A stretch of DNA of 64,000 nt from Mycobacterium sp. Root135 (GTDB lineage Bacteria; Actinomycetota; Actinomycetes; Mycobacteriales; Mycobacteriaceae), in assembly GCF_001426545.1 (NCBI RefSeq), contig NZ_LMEZ01000005.1:278902-342901 (forward strand), written 5' to 3'. This document shows positions 50,479 to 59,934 of this stretch, piece by piece. How positions within the stretch are numbered: the first letter of the stretch is position 1; every line of letters starts with the position of its first letter. The position numbers were made by a program, and so were the translations under genes. Below the pieces are notes generated by a model. The model searched no databases and was not told the DNA's origin. It worked only from the letters and a program-made list of their open reading frames with translations.

Positions 50479-51390
50479 TCACCGGATCGCGGCGCTGAGG
50501 TCGCCCGACATCGCGGCGAGCTGCGGCCCCCAGCTGCCCCAATCGTGACGTCCAGCTGATCCGATGTCGAAGTGCGCGTTGGTCCCGAGCACGCGGCGGT
50601 AGTCCTGGTAGAAGGTGCGATTGCTGCCCTGCGCCTGGTCGCAGTATCCGATCATGGCTGCGGGGTCACTGCAGTCGAGTGCGCCTGGGCTGTACACCCA
50701 TAGCCGAGTGTTGTTGTCCACCAATAGCTTGATGTGGGTTCCGGGGTCGTGCCATTTCCAGCGTCCAAGCTGGGCCGCGCCCCACATCGCCTGAGTGTTG
50801 ACATTGCCAAACTGGCTCATGCCTGCCGTGATGGCACCGTTCATCGCCGTGCTGGACGGGGCTAGGAAGCCCGAGAGGGAGCCGGCATAGCGAAAGCGGT
50901 CGGGGTGGAACTCGGCCAGCGTCAGTGCCGCGGTCCCACCCTGTGCGGCACCGACGATTGCGTGCCCGCTCGGAGCCAAACCCTTGTTGGCCGAGAGCCA
51001 GTTTGGGAGCTCCTCGGCGAGGAACGTCTCCCACTGTTTGCTTCCGTCCATCTCCCAATTGGTGTACAAGCTCCATGCCCCACCCGCGGGAGCAGCGACC
51101 GATATGCCCTTGTTGGCAAGAGAGTTAAAGGCGCCGACCCCCACCCAGTTGCTTATCTCTGGGTTGGCGTTGAACGCGTCGAGCAGTACCACCGCATGCA
51201 CTCCGCCGCCTTGGAATGCCACAGGAATGTCGCGGCCCATTGATGCCGAAGGCACCATGAGGTACTCGATGCCGCTGGCGTGAGCCGAAGATATTGGCGC
51301 GACCAACGTTACGAGTGCGGCGACGAAGCCAACGCGCAGCACCACGCCAAGTCGGATTGTGGATTCCAACAGCGCCATACGAAGCGCCAT
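50479..51390 (-). CDS. MPT51/FbpD-like non-catalytic antigen 85 paralogue
   Basis: About 303 residues from ATG 51390, close to the 299 of MPT51. An ATG at 51501 with a better ribosome site (GGAGG) would add 37. A signal peptide (VGFVAALVTLVAPISSAHAS) precedes YLMVPSASMGRDIPVAFQGG, LLDAFNANPEISNWVGVGAF, NLLAN-type GKGIS segments and RWKWHDPGTH, all MPT51-like. The antigen 85 nucleophile motif GxSxG is replaced by GAAQGG, so Ser is absent, as in MPT51. Mycolyltransferase activity is therefore not expected; binding of fibronectin or glycans has been proposed for the family. It is divergent from the CAP gene with a motif pair shared with the mce promoter. Confidence 0.87.
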   Translation of the reverse strand: MALRMALLESTIRLGVVLRVGFVAALVTLVAPISSAHASGIEYLMVPSASMGRDIPVAFQGGGVHAVVLLDAFNANPEISNWVGVGAFNSLANKGISVAAPAGGAWSLYTNWEMDGSKQWETFLAEELPNWLSANKGLAPSGHAIVGAAQGGTAALTLAEFHPDRFRYAGSLSGFLAPSSTAMNGAITAGMSQFGNVNTQAMWGAAQLGRWKWHDPGTHIKLLVDNNTRLWVYSPGALDCSDPAAMIGYCDQAQGSNRTFYQDYRRVLGTNAHFDIGSAGRHDWGSWGPQLAAMSGDLSAAIR

Positions 51391-51595
51391 GAGCCTGGCG
51401 CTCGGTTGTGCAGACCGACAGTGGACGGCGTGCGTCACCATGCGCCCGTCGGTTGCCCGTGTCCGGTGGAATCCAGCGAGAATCGGCTTTCGTTCTGCCA
51501 TGTCGCTGACCTCCACTTGCACAGGGGAATTGGTTGACGAGACCTGTAACCACAGCATGGTCGGCGTGCCAGCCGATGAAGTGACTGGGGCGACT

Positions 51596-51682
51596 TTACA
51601 CGTATATCTGAACCATCTGGCCGGAACGATGAAGACTTCGAAATCGCTCCGCCCAGAACACTCGGGTGCTATACACGTATAG
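51596..51682. promoter_or_regulatory. divergent mpt51/CAP control region with TATACGTGTAA and CTATACACG motifs
   Basis: TTACACGTATA (51596-51606; TATACGTGTAA on the other strand) and CTATACACGTATAG (51669-51682, arms CTATAC/GTATAG) lie between the two divergent genes. The same two elements occur 7 bp apart upstream of the mce operon at 63062-63089. They are very AT-rich for this genome, so they stand out as regulator sites or -10 regions. Confidence 0.55.
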
Positions 51683-51725
51683 CCTGATGATCCAGACTTG
51701 TCGCTACTGCCGGAGGACGACGACG

Positions 51726-52238
51726 TTGAAGCTGTATGCGCAACCGCGCCTCGTACGACGGTGGGCGGTCCGCGTGGGCGTACTCGTCTCCGCATGCTCC
51801 CTGGCGGCAACGGTGACGTCCGGACAAGCGGCGGCGGATAACCGACGCCTCAACCAGAGCCTCTACAGCAACATTTACACTGCTCAACAACGCAATGGCT
51901 GCACGACGGAGCCGAAGGTCGACTCGCGTCTCGTGGAGGCGGCGCGGCGTCACACCTTCGACGTTCGTGACCACCGTGAAGTCAACGGCGACATCGGTTC
52001 TGACGGTAGTACCGTGGCGGATCGCGCTGTCGCCGCGGGCTTCGCTGGCCCCGTCGCAGAGACCGTAGCGATCAATCCTGCACTGGCGATCAGTGGCGTC
52101 GAGATTCTGAATCAGTGGTGGTATGACCCAGCCTCGCGGGCGATCATGCAGGACTGCAGTCACAATGCCGTGGGCGTTTGGTCGGAGAACAGCTTCGATC
52201 GCACCGTCGTGGTTGCCGTCTACGGAACGGTGACCTAG
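51726..52238 (+). CDS. exported CAP/SCP-domain protein
   Basis: 170 residues from the TTG at 51726 (GGAGG nine bases upstream). An ATG at 51687 is an alternative and could be the start of a leaderless message from the overlapping CTATACACGTATAG. The signal peptide is VGVLVSACSLAATVTSGQAA. The CAP domain shows LNQSLYSNIYTAQQRNGC, RRHTFDVRDHREVNGDIGSD and ILNQWWYDPASRAIMQDCSH, with a Cys pair. CAP proteins bind lipids or act at the cell surface; the catalytic His/Glu tetrad is only partly recognisable. It is divergent from mpt51 and convergent with the mce operon. Confidence 0.82.
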   Translation: MKLYAQPRLVRRWAVRVGVLVSACSLAATVTSGQAAADNRRLNQSLYSNIYTAQQRNGCTTEPKVDSRLVEAARRHTFDVRDHREVNGDIGSDGSTVADRAVAAGFAGPVAETVAINPALAISGVEILNQWWYDPASRAIMQDCSHNAVGVWSENSFDRTVVVAVYGTVT

Positions 52239-52284
52239 GTTCTCCTTCGGTCCAGCACCGTCAATGTCGTTGTCCAAGAACGGC

Positions 52285-52959
52285 TCACACGGGGTCGAAG
52301 CCGGATACCAACCACGCTCCGTCAACCTTGTCCAGGGTGACGCGGACGCTTGACATCGTGCTGCTCGGAGCATCGTTTCCGACGATCACGGCCTGGTTGA
52401 CGTACACCAGAACCACCGCGTGACTTCCGGTCGCCGACACGGACGCAGCGGCGGGAACGCTTGCCTCCGCCGAGACTTGTTTTTGCTTGGCGCCTGGAAT
52501 GACGACGTCTCTCGTCAGCGACGCGTAAGAGTCCCGAAACGAGCCGGTGAGTTTCGATTGAGCAGCTGCGAGGTCTTGTTCTACGGTGTCGGGCCGGTAG
52601 GACAGTATTGCGGTGGTGGCGTCGCGCGCTGCTTGGACCGACGCCGCGCGAGCGGCGTCGGCCGTACCGAGTGTCTCCTTCTCGTAGCGAAGATAGGCCA
52701 CCGCTGCTGTGGCGATTAGGACCACGATGGGCAGCACCAGGAACACCAGTCGTCGTTTCCATGGCGAGAGCGTCGGTTTGGATGAGGTTTCCACACGGAT
52801 GGCATCGTCGTCCTTCGACTGCTGCTCGTCCTGTGCATCACCTACCACCTCGCGGTTCGAGGGCTCGTTGGTTGAGAGCGCACCAGTGGACGCAGCGCTC
52901 GGTTCGGCTTGCGGCGTCTCGCTGGTTGGGTGACGGCGGGGCAGGAGTCGGATGCTCAT
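52285..52959 (-). CDS. Mce-associated membrane protein (second)
   Basis: 224 residues. An acidic/Ser-rich cytosolic N-terminus (about 1-65), one membrane helix (RRLVFLVLPIVVLIATAAVA, about 68-88) and an extracytoplasmic domain with DATTAILSYRPDTVEQDLAA and VSATGSHAVVLVYVNQAVIV, the standard Mam/Mas layout. Such proteins stabilise Mce lipid-import complexes; in some systems they link to other mce transporters. It is the last gene of the operon, 51 bp after the first Mce-associated gene. Confidence 0.88.
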   Translation of the reverse strand: MSIRLLPRRHPTSETPQAEPSAASTGALSTNEPSNREVVGDAQDEQQSKDDDAIRVETSSKPTLSPWKRRLVFLVLPIVVLIATAAVAYLRYEKETLGTADAARAASVQAARDATTAILSYRPDTVEQDLAAAQSKLTGSFRDSYASLTRDVVIPGAKQKQVSAEASVPAAASVSATGSHAVVLVYVNQAVIVGNDAPSSTMSSVRVTLDKVDGAWLVSGFDPV

Positions 52960-53010
52960 GGGTGGTCTCCAAATAGAGGTTCGGCGGACGGGGTCGGCGT
53001 CTCCGCGCGG

Positions 53011-53646
53011 TTACGGGACGAATTGCACGTCGGACACCTTGGCGTCCTCTCCGGGTGGCTGGGTAACCGCAATGCGCATCCGCCAGGCCCGCGGCTGGGG
53101 TTCGTCGACACCGGCCGTCGACGTCTTGACGGCGACGGCGACCAAGACCTGCGCGGTGTCCCCGTCCTGCGACTCGACGCCGGCCTCCGTCACGGTTCCC
53201 TCCGACTTCGACTGCGCCGCGGTCACCGCTTGCACGAAGGGGGTCGAACGCTGCTGAAAGTCGTCGTGGAAGGTGCCCGTCGACGAGTCGAGGATGCGTT
53301 CGATGTTCGCCTGAACGTTCGTGTAGTCGATGGTGGTCAGGTTGATCGCAGCTTGCCGACCGACGCCGAGCAACATCTGACGGTGTTCGTCGGCGTGACG
53401 TTCTTGCGACGTCTGATAGAACGACCAGACACCAACGCCCGTGAGCGCGGCGAGAACTACGACCAACACGGCGACGGCAGCCCGCACGGGCGAATGAACT
53501 CGAGGCGGCGCCGTTCCTGCGGCATCCTCTTTGGCACGCACGTCGCCGTCGTCACCGGGCTCGGACGGGGATCCGTCGATTTCGGCGATTTCTGGTTCGG
53601 ACGACTCTTCTACGGCGATGTCGGGGGTGTCAGCATTGTCTGCCAC
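53011..53646 (-). CDS. Mce-associated membrane protein (first)
   Basis: 211 residues from a GTG at 53646. An acidic N-terminus (EESSEPEIAEIDGSPSEPGD), one helix (VRAAVAVLVVVLAALTGVGV, about 55-75) and an outer domain with NLTTIDYTNVQANIERILDS and a final KVSDVQFVP. Same family as the following gene. It overlaps mceF by 37 bp, so it is translationally coupled and belongs to the transporter complex. No enzymatic motif. Confidence 0.88.
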   Translation of the reverse strand: MADNADTPDIAVEESSEPEIAEIDGSPSEPGDDGDVRAKEDAAGTAPPRVHSPVRAAVAVLVVVLAALTGVGVWSFYQTSQERHADEHRQMLLGVGRQAAINLTTIDYTNVQANIERILDSSTGTFHDDFQQRSTPFVQAVTAAQSKSEGTVTEAGVESQDGDTAQVLVAVAVKTSTAGVDEPQPRAWRMRIAVTQPPGEDAKVSDVQFVP

Positions 53647-55070
53647 GTCTTGTCCTTCGATGTCGTCTGGGCCAAATCGGCTTGGGTGTAGAGCTTTCCG
53701 TCTGGTGCGATGTAGCTGCCGGTGGCTGGGTCATATTCGGCGATCGCGATGGGTGGCGGCGCGACAGGAGCGGCGACGGCCGGGATGAGTGGCGTGTTCT
53801 CGGGGAGCTGTGGGACGCCCTGGCCAGTCAGGGTTTGGTTCGGATCGCCCTTCCAGTTGTAGCCATCGTTTAGCGGGGTGTACTGCTGATCGCTCTCGCA
53901 CATCTTCACCGTGGGTGCTCGCTTTCCGGGAACGGTGAGGCACGGGAGATTGCGTGCACCGCGGACGTTGCGCTGCGAGTCTTGTGGGATGCGGCAGTAA
54001 ATGTCACCCGCGGGACGTGGGGGGGCGTCTTGCATGGCGGCGACCCGTTGCTGCTGAGCGGGTAGGAAACCGGTGTTGCATGTCGTGGGGTTGTTGAGGT
54101 TGAGGTTGAAGCTCAAGAATGCGCCCTTGTAGGCCTGTTTGGTCCCAAGGTTGGCCACCACGCCGGCTTGGAGCTCGGCGACCCCTTGCGGAACCAGGAC
54201 GAGCAGTTGCTCGATCGCGGGTTGGTACGCGACGGCGATGTTGCCCAGGCTGACCAGGTTGGCGAGCAGCACCGGGAGTGTGGGCTGAAGACGGTCGACG
54301 AGTTGGCGGGCCTCATCGGCAGCCGGGCCACCGTTGGCCAAGATGCCCGAGACTGCACTGTCGTGCGTGCGTAGTTGCTCGGTGACACTGGCAACGTGAG
54401 ACGCCCACGCGCCGATGGAATCTGAAGTGTCCGCTTGGGAGTCGAGCACCGGCTGCGCCTGGTCGATGAGCGCCGTGAGTGGGTCCAGATTCGCGCGAGC
54501 ATCGATCGCCAGGCTGGTCGATCCACGCACGAAGCGGGCAATGTCGGGCCCGAGTCCGCCCACGGCGGTGTACGCCTCGTCGATGGCCGTCTTCAAGTTG
54601 TCGCGCGGGATGGCCTGCAGGCCGCGGTTGGTGGCGTCGAGAAGGGAGTTGATGTCGGGCGGGATCGAGGTGTCGGCCGTCGGGATGTTAGCTCCGTCGG
54701 CCAACGTCGATCCATGTCCACCGCGCGGAATCAAGGCGACGTACTGTTCACCGACCGCGGACTGGCTGTGTATCTCCGCCTTGACATCGGCGGGAATCTT
54801 GACGTCCGACTTGAGCGCAAGAGTCGCCTCAACGCCGGCCGGGGTCAATTCGACCTTCTCGACTTGGCCGACCTCGGTTCCGCGGTAGGTCACGTTGGAA
54901 TTCTTGTAGAGACCACCTGTTTCAGGAAGCTGCAAAGTCACGGTGTACCTGCCGATGCCGAACAGATGCGCGGGAAGTTTCATGTAACCGAACACCATGA
55001 TCGTTGCGAAAACCATTGCTACGACGATGAACACGGTGAGCTGGAGTCGTACTCGGCGATCCAAGCGCAT
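53610..55070 (-). CDS. mceF: MceF-family lipid-transport protein
   Basis: 486 residues: an N-terminal membrane helix (LQLTVFIVVAMVFATIMVFG), the MlaD/Mce domain (about 40-120) with LPETGGLYKNSNVTYRGTEV and QSAVGEQYVALIPRGG, then a long helical region. The C-terminal tail has paired Cys and ends with SYIAPDGKLYTQADLA. Mce A-F proteins form hexameric periplasmic conduits for lipid uptake powered by YrbE/MceG. The sixth position in the operon and the sequence type both say MceF. Four bases separate it from mceE. Confidence 0.92.
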   Translation of the reverse strand: MRLDRRVRLQLTVFIVVAMVFATIMVFGYMKLPAHLFGIGRYTVTLQLPETGGLYKNSNVTYRGTEVGQVEKVELTPAGVEATLALKSDVKIPADVKAEIHSQSAVGEQYVALIPRGGHGSTLADGANIPTADTSIPPDINSLLDATNRGLQAIPRDNLKTAIDEAYTAVGGLGPDIARFVRGSTSLAIDARANLDPLTALIDQAQPVLDSQADTSDSIGAWASHVASVTEQLRTHDSAVSGILANGGPAADEARQLVDRLQPTLPVLLANLVSLGNIAVAYQPAIEQLLVLVPQGVAELQAGVVANLGTKQAYKGAFLSFNLNLNNPTTCNTGFLPAQQQRVAAMQDAPPRPAGDIYCRIPQDSQRNVRGARNLPCLTVPGKRAPTVKMCESDQQYTPLNDGYNWKGDPNQTLTGQGVPQLPENTPLIPAVAAPVAPPPIAIAEYDPATGSYIAPDGKLYTQADLAQTTSKDKTWQTMLTPPTSP

Positions 55071-55073
55071 GGC

Positions 55074-56204
55074 TTACGGCCCCTGATCGAGGTGGTAGGG
55101 AGCGGTCAAGGGATTCGCCGCGGAGTAGGGGCTCGGGATCTGCCCAACGGTGCGACCCCACTGCAGTTCCAATTCGGTGAGTTCGCCTTCGAAGCGCGTG
55201 CCGGTGAGGAACGAGTTGTCCAAGCGGCTCAGGGTCAAGTCGATGATCGCGGTGAGATTGGCGGTATCGCCGCGAACCCAATTCTCGATCGTTTCGTTGG
55301 GGAAGGGATAGGTGGTCAGCAGGCTCAACGACCGCGTCATGGCGGGGCCTGCGTCCGCTAGAGACTGCAGCACCGGGCCCAGGTTCTTGAGGTTCTGTAC
55401 CAGTGCATCCTTGGTTTGATGCACCGAATCTGCCGCGATCGCAGTGAATTTGCCAATCTGGTCGAGGGCTTCAACCAGGTTGTCACGCTGTGCGTTGACG
55501 ACGGATAACGCGTCGGGGATGGTGCGTAAGGCGGTATCGATGACGGGTTTGTTGTCCGCGAGGGTGCCGACGAGCCCGTTGAGACTCTGAGTGGCGGCGA
55601 TGATGTCGTCGGTTTGGGCGTTGGTATTGGCGATGAAGGTGTCTAGCTGCCCGATCAGACTCCGCAGATCCTGCTCTCTACCGGCAAATGCTGTGGCGAA
55701 TGCCGTGGTGATGTCCTCTATTTGGCCGATTCCGCCGCCGTTGAGCAGCATCGAAACCGTGGCGAGGGTTTGTTCGGTGGTCGGGTACGCCCCGGCATTG
55801 TCCAACGGGATGAGTGAGCCGTCATGCAGTTTGCCTTCTGGGGTGGCGTCGATGGGGGGGCTCAATTCGATGTGCAGCGAACCCAACAGGCTGGTCTGCC
55901 CCACCTTGGCGGTCGCGTTGGAGGGAAGGTGTACGTCTCCGTCGAGACGCATGGTGACCAGAGCATGCCAGCCTTGCGTTTCAATCTTGGTGACGCTTCC
56001 CACGGTGACGTCACCCACCCGCACCCGTGAGTTGCGCTGGATGTTGGTGATGTCTGGCAGCTGCGCTTGGACGGTGAACGATCCTGGGCCCCCTCCTTCG
56101 GTGCCGGGCAGAGGCAAGCTGTTCACACCCCGCCACCCGCAGCTTGCGAGGCAGAACGCCGCCACCACTATCGCGATGACCACCCGGCATTGCCGCGTCT
56201 TCAT
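55074..56204 (-). CDS. mceE: MceE-family lipoprotein (LprK/Lpr-like)
   Basis: 376 residues with a lipoprotein signal: VVIAIVVAAFCLASCGWRG, lipobox LASC with Cys22. The Mce domain follows (FTVQAQLPDITNIQRNSRVR, VGDVTVGSVTKI, and TSLLGSLHIELSPP), then the helical Mce_C region. The E position is the lipid-anchored subunit in all mycobacterial mce operons. It overlaps mceD by four bases. Confidence 0.92.
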   Translation of the reverse strand: MKTRQCRVVIAIVVAAFCLASCGWRGVNSLPLPGTEGGGPGSFTVQAQLPDITNIQRNSRVRVGDVTVGSVTKIETQGWHALVTMRLDGDVHLPSNATAKVGQTSLLGSLHIELSPPIDATPEGKLHDGSLIPLDNAGAYPTTEQTLATVSMLLNGGGIGQIEDITTAFATAFAGREQDLRSLIGQLDTFIANTNAQTDDIIAATQSLNGLVGTLADNKPVIDTALRTIPDALSVVNAQRDNLVEALDQIGKFTAIAADSVHQTKDALVQNLKNLGPVLQSLADAGPAMTRSLSLLTTYPFPNETIENWVRGDTANLTAIIDLTLSRLDNSFLTGTRFEGELTELELQWGRTVGQIPSPYSAANPLTAPYHLDQGP

Positions 56205-57544
56205 GAGCCGCCGCCGGGAGGGAGCATCAGACCCGGCAGCCCCGCGGTCGGGTCGGTGGCGATCGGATCAGTTTGCGCTGCTTGGTCGATGGGCGCCTCG
56301 GCAGGAAGCGGCGTTACGACGGCAGCTCCGTCGGGTGGGGACATCTGCGTCGGTTCCGCAATGGGTGGAGGCACGAAGTCTGGGCGCATCCAATTTTCGC
56401 TGTAGGTGACTTCGTTGGGCCGAGTTTGTGCGCCCACGATCGGGTTCAACCCCACGAAGGGAAAGTTGTACTGGCGATTCTTGAGGATGGGCGACAAGTA
56501 CTGCACGCACAGCTTGGAGGATTGTTCGGCGTTGAGCCGCGATGCGGCTTGAATGGCGCCGCACAAGAACGACACTGGGTTGGAGAAGTTCTGTGCGGCC
56601 AGTACACCGGTGAAGGTGGCCTGTGCGGGCTGGTAGATGTTTACGAAGTTGCTGATCGAGGTGGGCGCTACGTGCAACGTCTGTTTGAGGTCTTCGCGGC
56701 TGTCGTTGAGCGCCTGGCTGATGGACGCGAGTTTGTCGAAGGTCGTTCCGACGTTCTCACGGTTGTCGGCTACGAAACTGCTGACTTGCGAGATGGCGGT
56801 GTTGAGGTCCTCTGCTGCGGTCGCGACTTCGCCGGGATCGTTGGAGAGGAGTCCTGTGACCGAGGCCAGGTTACCGTTCAGCTGACGCATCAAATCTGTG
56901 CTGCCCTGCAGCGCGGACACTAACGTCGACAGGTTCTTGATGGTCGAGAAGATGTCGGTGCTGTGGTCGCCAAGAGCGGAGAATGCCTGTGCCAGTTTGA
57001 TGATCGTGTCGCGGATGTTCGCCCCTTCACCGCGCAGGTTGTCAGCTGCGGTGTTGACGAAGGCCCCCAAGGTGCTGACGCCGCCGGGTTGGGTCGGTTG
57101 AAGCGTTTGGGTGAGGCGTTGTAGTTGTACGCGAAAGTCGTCGAATTCAACCGGTACGGCGGTGCGCGCCAGTGGGATGACCGCGCCTCGATTCAACGAC
57201 GGTCCGCCGGTGTAGGCCGGTGTTAGCTCGATGGCACGCGAGGTCACCAAAGACGGGGACAGGATGACGGCTTTGGCGTCGGCGGGCACCCTGTACTTGT
57301 CTTCGACCCAGAACGTGATCCTGACGTTGTCGGGAGCAGGCTCGATCTTGTCTATCTTTCCGACCGGTACGCCGAGAATTCGAACCTCGTCGCCGGTGTA
57401 GATACCGTTGCTGTTGGCGAAATACGCCGTGAACGTGGTTCGGTCGAGACGCCCGGTGACACCCGTTGCGTACAGCACGGCACCAGTGAGAATCGCCACC
57501 AGCGCGACGGCTACTGCCGACCGCAGTCGTTTTTTGGAGGTCAC
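56201..57544 (-). CDS. mceD: MceD-family lipid-transport protein
   Basis: 447 residues: signal/anchor helix (AVAVALVAILTGAVLYATGV), the Mce domain with TAYFANSNGIYTGDEVRILG, VPVGKIDKIEP and a typical ITFWVEDKYRVPADAKAVIL, then the long helical region with repeated NLSTLVSALQGSTDLMRQLN-like segments. A Pro/Ala-rich tail ends PGLMLPPGGGS. Fourth mce gene, two bases after mceC. Confidence 0.92.
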   Translation of the reverse strand: MTSKKRLRSAVAVALVAILTGAVLYATGVTGRLDRTTFTAYFANSNGIYTGDEVRILGVPVGKIDKIEPAPDNVRITFWVEDKYRVPADAKAVILSPSLVTSRAIELTPAYTGGPSLNRGAVIPLARTAVPVEFDDFRVQLQRLTQTLQPTQPGGVSTLGAFVNTAADNLRGEGANIRDTIIKLAQAFSALGDHSTDIFSTIKNLSTLVSALQGSTDLMRQLNGNLASVTGLLSNDPGEVATAAEDLNTAISQVSSFVADNRENVGTTFDKLASISQALNDSREDLKQTLHVAPTSISNFVNIYQPAQATFTGVLAAQNFSNPVSFLCGAIQAASRLNAEQSSKLCVQYLSPILKNRQYNFPFVGLNPIVGAQTRPNEVTYSENWMRPDFVPPPIAEPTQMSPPDGAAVVTPLPAEAPIDQAAQTDPIATDPTAGLPGLMLPPGGGS

Positions 57545-57546
57545 GG

Positions 57547-58887
57547 TCAGTTTCCTGCCTGGGTTGGGGGTTCACCGGGCGCTGGGACGTAGATGGGTTC
57601 CTGCGCAGGAACATCGGCTGCGCCGGGCGATGGCGGCCCGGGTGGCGGCCCACCTGGCGGCGGCGCCGGCACCGGCTCGCGGTAGGGATAGCAACCCGGG
57701 CCCGGTGACGGGGACGCCGGGTTCCCACAGGACGAATCGCCGGGATTGCCGGTAATCGCGTCGGGGACGGTGAGGCGTGGCTCGCCTCCTTGCCCTGTCC
57801 GCGGGAAGGGTACGGGGAGGGCGGGCGTTCCCGGCTGACCGGTCTGGGGATCGGTCAGTTCAGAGGGCAACTTGACGTTGGGATCCAACCCTAGATCCGA
57901 GAATGCCGCGTCGACGAAGGGTTGCACGAACTGTCCAGGGAGGAGGTTGGAGATGTAGGCGTTGAAGAACGGTCCTGAGGACACCGATTCACCCAGTGCC
58001 AGCGAGTAGGCGTTGACACCCTTGATCGACTCCTGCACCTTGCCCTTGCGATCGTCGATGATCGTCAACACCCCGTTCAGCTTCTCCAGGGCCGGCTTGA
58101 GCTGCTGATGGTTGTCGTCGATGAATCCGCTCAGTTGTCGGCTCGCGGCAGAGATGTTGCGCGAGATCGCATCTAGCGAAGCGCTCTGCGTGCGGAGTTC
58201 GGCCAAGAGGGCGTTCGTGGCTGAGACCAGGGTGACGATTTGGTCGGTTCGCTCAGCAAGGACGGTGGTGGCCTTGCGTGCGTTTTCGAGCAACGAACGT
58301 AGTTGGGCGTCACGCTTGTTCAGGGTCTCGGCGAAGCGCGCTGCCCCCTGCACCGCGATCTTGAGATCGGGTGGTGTCTGCGAAAAGGTTTGGGCAAGGG
58401 TGTCGAGGGACTGGGACACCTGGTCAGTGTTCAGCCCGCTGATCGTCTCCGTCAGATCCCCTAGCGCGTCAGGAAGTTGATAGGGCGAGGTGGTGTGGTC
58501 CAGCGGTATGGATCCGGACAGTGTGTGGTCGCCGCGCGGAATGACCTCCAAGACTTTGGAACCCAGCAGCGTCTTGGTCTTGATGGCTGCTTCGGTGCGG
58601 TCGCCCAAGGGAATGGAGTCGTCGACGGTGAAGCTGACGACGACCTTGGCGCCGTCGAGCTCGATGCCGGTGACGTCACCGACGCGGTAACCCCCGACTT
58701 GCACTGCGGCGCCGGTCGTCAGACCCCCGGCTTGCGCGAAGTCCGCGCTGTATGCCGCGCCGGAATTGATGAAGGGCAGCTTTTTGTAGCTCAATGCAGC
58801 CACCACCATCACGGAGAGCACCACCACGCCGACTGCGCCGATGATGAACGGGTTGCGTTCGGAGAAGCGCTTCACCTTGGAGCACAC
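57547..58887 (-). CDS. mceC: MceC-family lipid-transport protein
   Basis: 446 residues: N-terminal helix (NPFIIGAVGVVVLSVMVVAA), the Mce domain with YSADFAQAGGLTTGAAVQVG, GYRVGDVTGIELDGAKVVVS and TKTLLGSKVLEVIPRG, a coiled helical region (about 150-320) and a long Pro-rich C-terminus (VPAPPPGGPPPGPPSPGAAD) as usual for MceC. It overlaps mceB by 16 bp. Part of the six-subunit conduit. Confidence 0.92.
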   Translation of the reverse strand: MCSKVKRFSERNPFIIGAVGVVVLSVMVVAALSYKKLPFINSGAAYSADFAQAGGLTTGAAVQVGGYRVGDVTGIELDGAKVVVSFTVDDSIPLGDRTEAAIKTKTLLGSKVLEVIPRGDHTLSGSIPLDHTTSPYQLPDALGDLTETISGLNTDQVSQSLDTLAQTFSQTPPDLKIAVQGAARFAETLNKRDAQLRSLLENARKATTVLAERTDQIVTLVSATNALLAELRTQSASLDAISRNISAASRQLSGFIDDNHQQLKPALEKLNGVLTIIDDRKGKVQESIKGVNAYSLALGESVSSGPFFNAYISNLLPGQFVQPFVDAAFSDLGLDPNVKLPSELTDPQTGQPGTPALPVPFPRTGQGGEPRLTVPDAITGNPGDSSCGNPASPSPGPGCYPYREPVPAPPPGGPPPGPPSPGAADVPAQEPIYVPAPGEPPTQAGN

Positions 58888-59903
58888 CGCCCCGAGGCTT
58901 GGCTGGCGGCCTTGACGTACACCGGTTGACCACCCTTGCCGTTGATCTTCAGAATGACGTCGCAGAGGTAGAAGCTGAAGAAGTCTCCGTAGAGGCCCTG
59001 CCGACCGAGTGCCCGATACTTGTCGGGGAGCGTGTCTATCAACCGTTCGAGGTACTCGTGATCACTCAGAGCCCGCGCTCCCACTCGGTCGGTCTGGGCG
59101 ACAACCGTTTTGAAGGGTGGGCGGGCGTGGCTGAGCAGGTCGGCAACGGTCCCCGCGGCGTCGTTGGCGTGAGCGATGCTGTTGGTGATGTCTCCGCGGC
59201 GGTCTGCCAGCGCCTTCACAAGTTCTGACAACGACTGCACTCCTTTGTCGAACTGCGCGTCTTGGTCCCCCAGCGACCCCAGCACCGTGTTGAGGTTCGT
59301 GATGACGTCCCCGATGAGCTGATCGCGGTCCGCCAATGTGTTGGTCAAAGAAGAGGTTTGAGCCAAGAACGAGTTGATGGTGGCGCCCTGGCCCTGCAGC
59401 GCCTGGATGAGCTGGCCGCTCAGCGCGTTCACTTGTTCCGGATTGAGCGCGCGAAACAGAGGGCGGAAACCACCGATCAACGCGTCGAGGTCGAGCGCGG
59501 AATCGGTGCGTGAGAGGGGGATGGTCTGGCCGGGGCGCAGCGGCTGCACATCACCGGCTCCCTCCTCGATGGCGAGAAACCGGTCTCCGATGAGGTTGTC
59601 GTAGCGTATCGCGGCCCGGGTGCCTTGCGTCATGCTGACCGCGCCGGAATCCACGGTGAAGTCGACCAGGACGACCGCATTGGGTTGAACGGCAATGTGT
59701 TCCACCTGGCCGACTTCCACGCCGGCCATGCGTACGAAGTCACCGTTCTTGAGTCCGGAGACGTTGGTGAACTCGGCGTGGTAGCCGCCTTTGTCTTCGA
59801 ACCGGAGTTGGGCGAACACCGCCAACAACGCGAACAGTCCTAGGAGGCACACCGATACGAAGGCGGTCAGGCGCCAGATGGCGCCGGAGAGGTTGTCCTT
59901 CAT
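58872..59903 (-). CDS. mceB: MceB-family lipid-transport protein
   Basis: 343 residues, the shorter length typical of MceB. N-terminal helix (AFVSVCLLGLFALLAVFAQL), the Mce domain with YHAEFTNVSGLKNGDFVRMA, GVEVGQVEHIAVQ and IRYDNLIGDRFLAIEEG, then the helical region and a C-terminal Cys pair region (FSFYLCDVILKINGKGGQPV). It follows mceA by 31 bp. Confidence 0.92.
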   Translation of the reverse strand: MKDNLSGAIWRLTAFVSVCLLGLFALLAVFAQLRFEDKGGYHAEFTNVSGLKNGDFVRMAGVEVGQVEHIAVQPNAVVLVDFTVDSGAVSMTQGTRAAIRYDNLIGDRFLAIEEGAGDVQPLRPGQTIPLSRTDSALDLDALIGGFRPLFRALNPEQVNALSGQLIQALQGQGATINSFLAQTSSLTNTLADRDQLIGDVITNLNTVLGSLGDQDAQFDKGVQSLSELVKALADRRGDITNSIAHANDAAGTVADLLSHARPPFKTVVAQTDRVGARALSDHEYLERLIDTLPDKYRALGRQGLYGDFFSFYLCDVILKINGKGGQPVYVKAASQASGRCAPR

Positions 59904-59934
59904 CGATCTTCCTCACGAGCGGGGGTCGTCGAAG

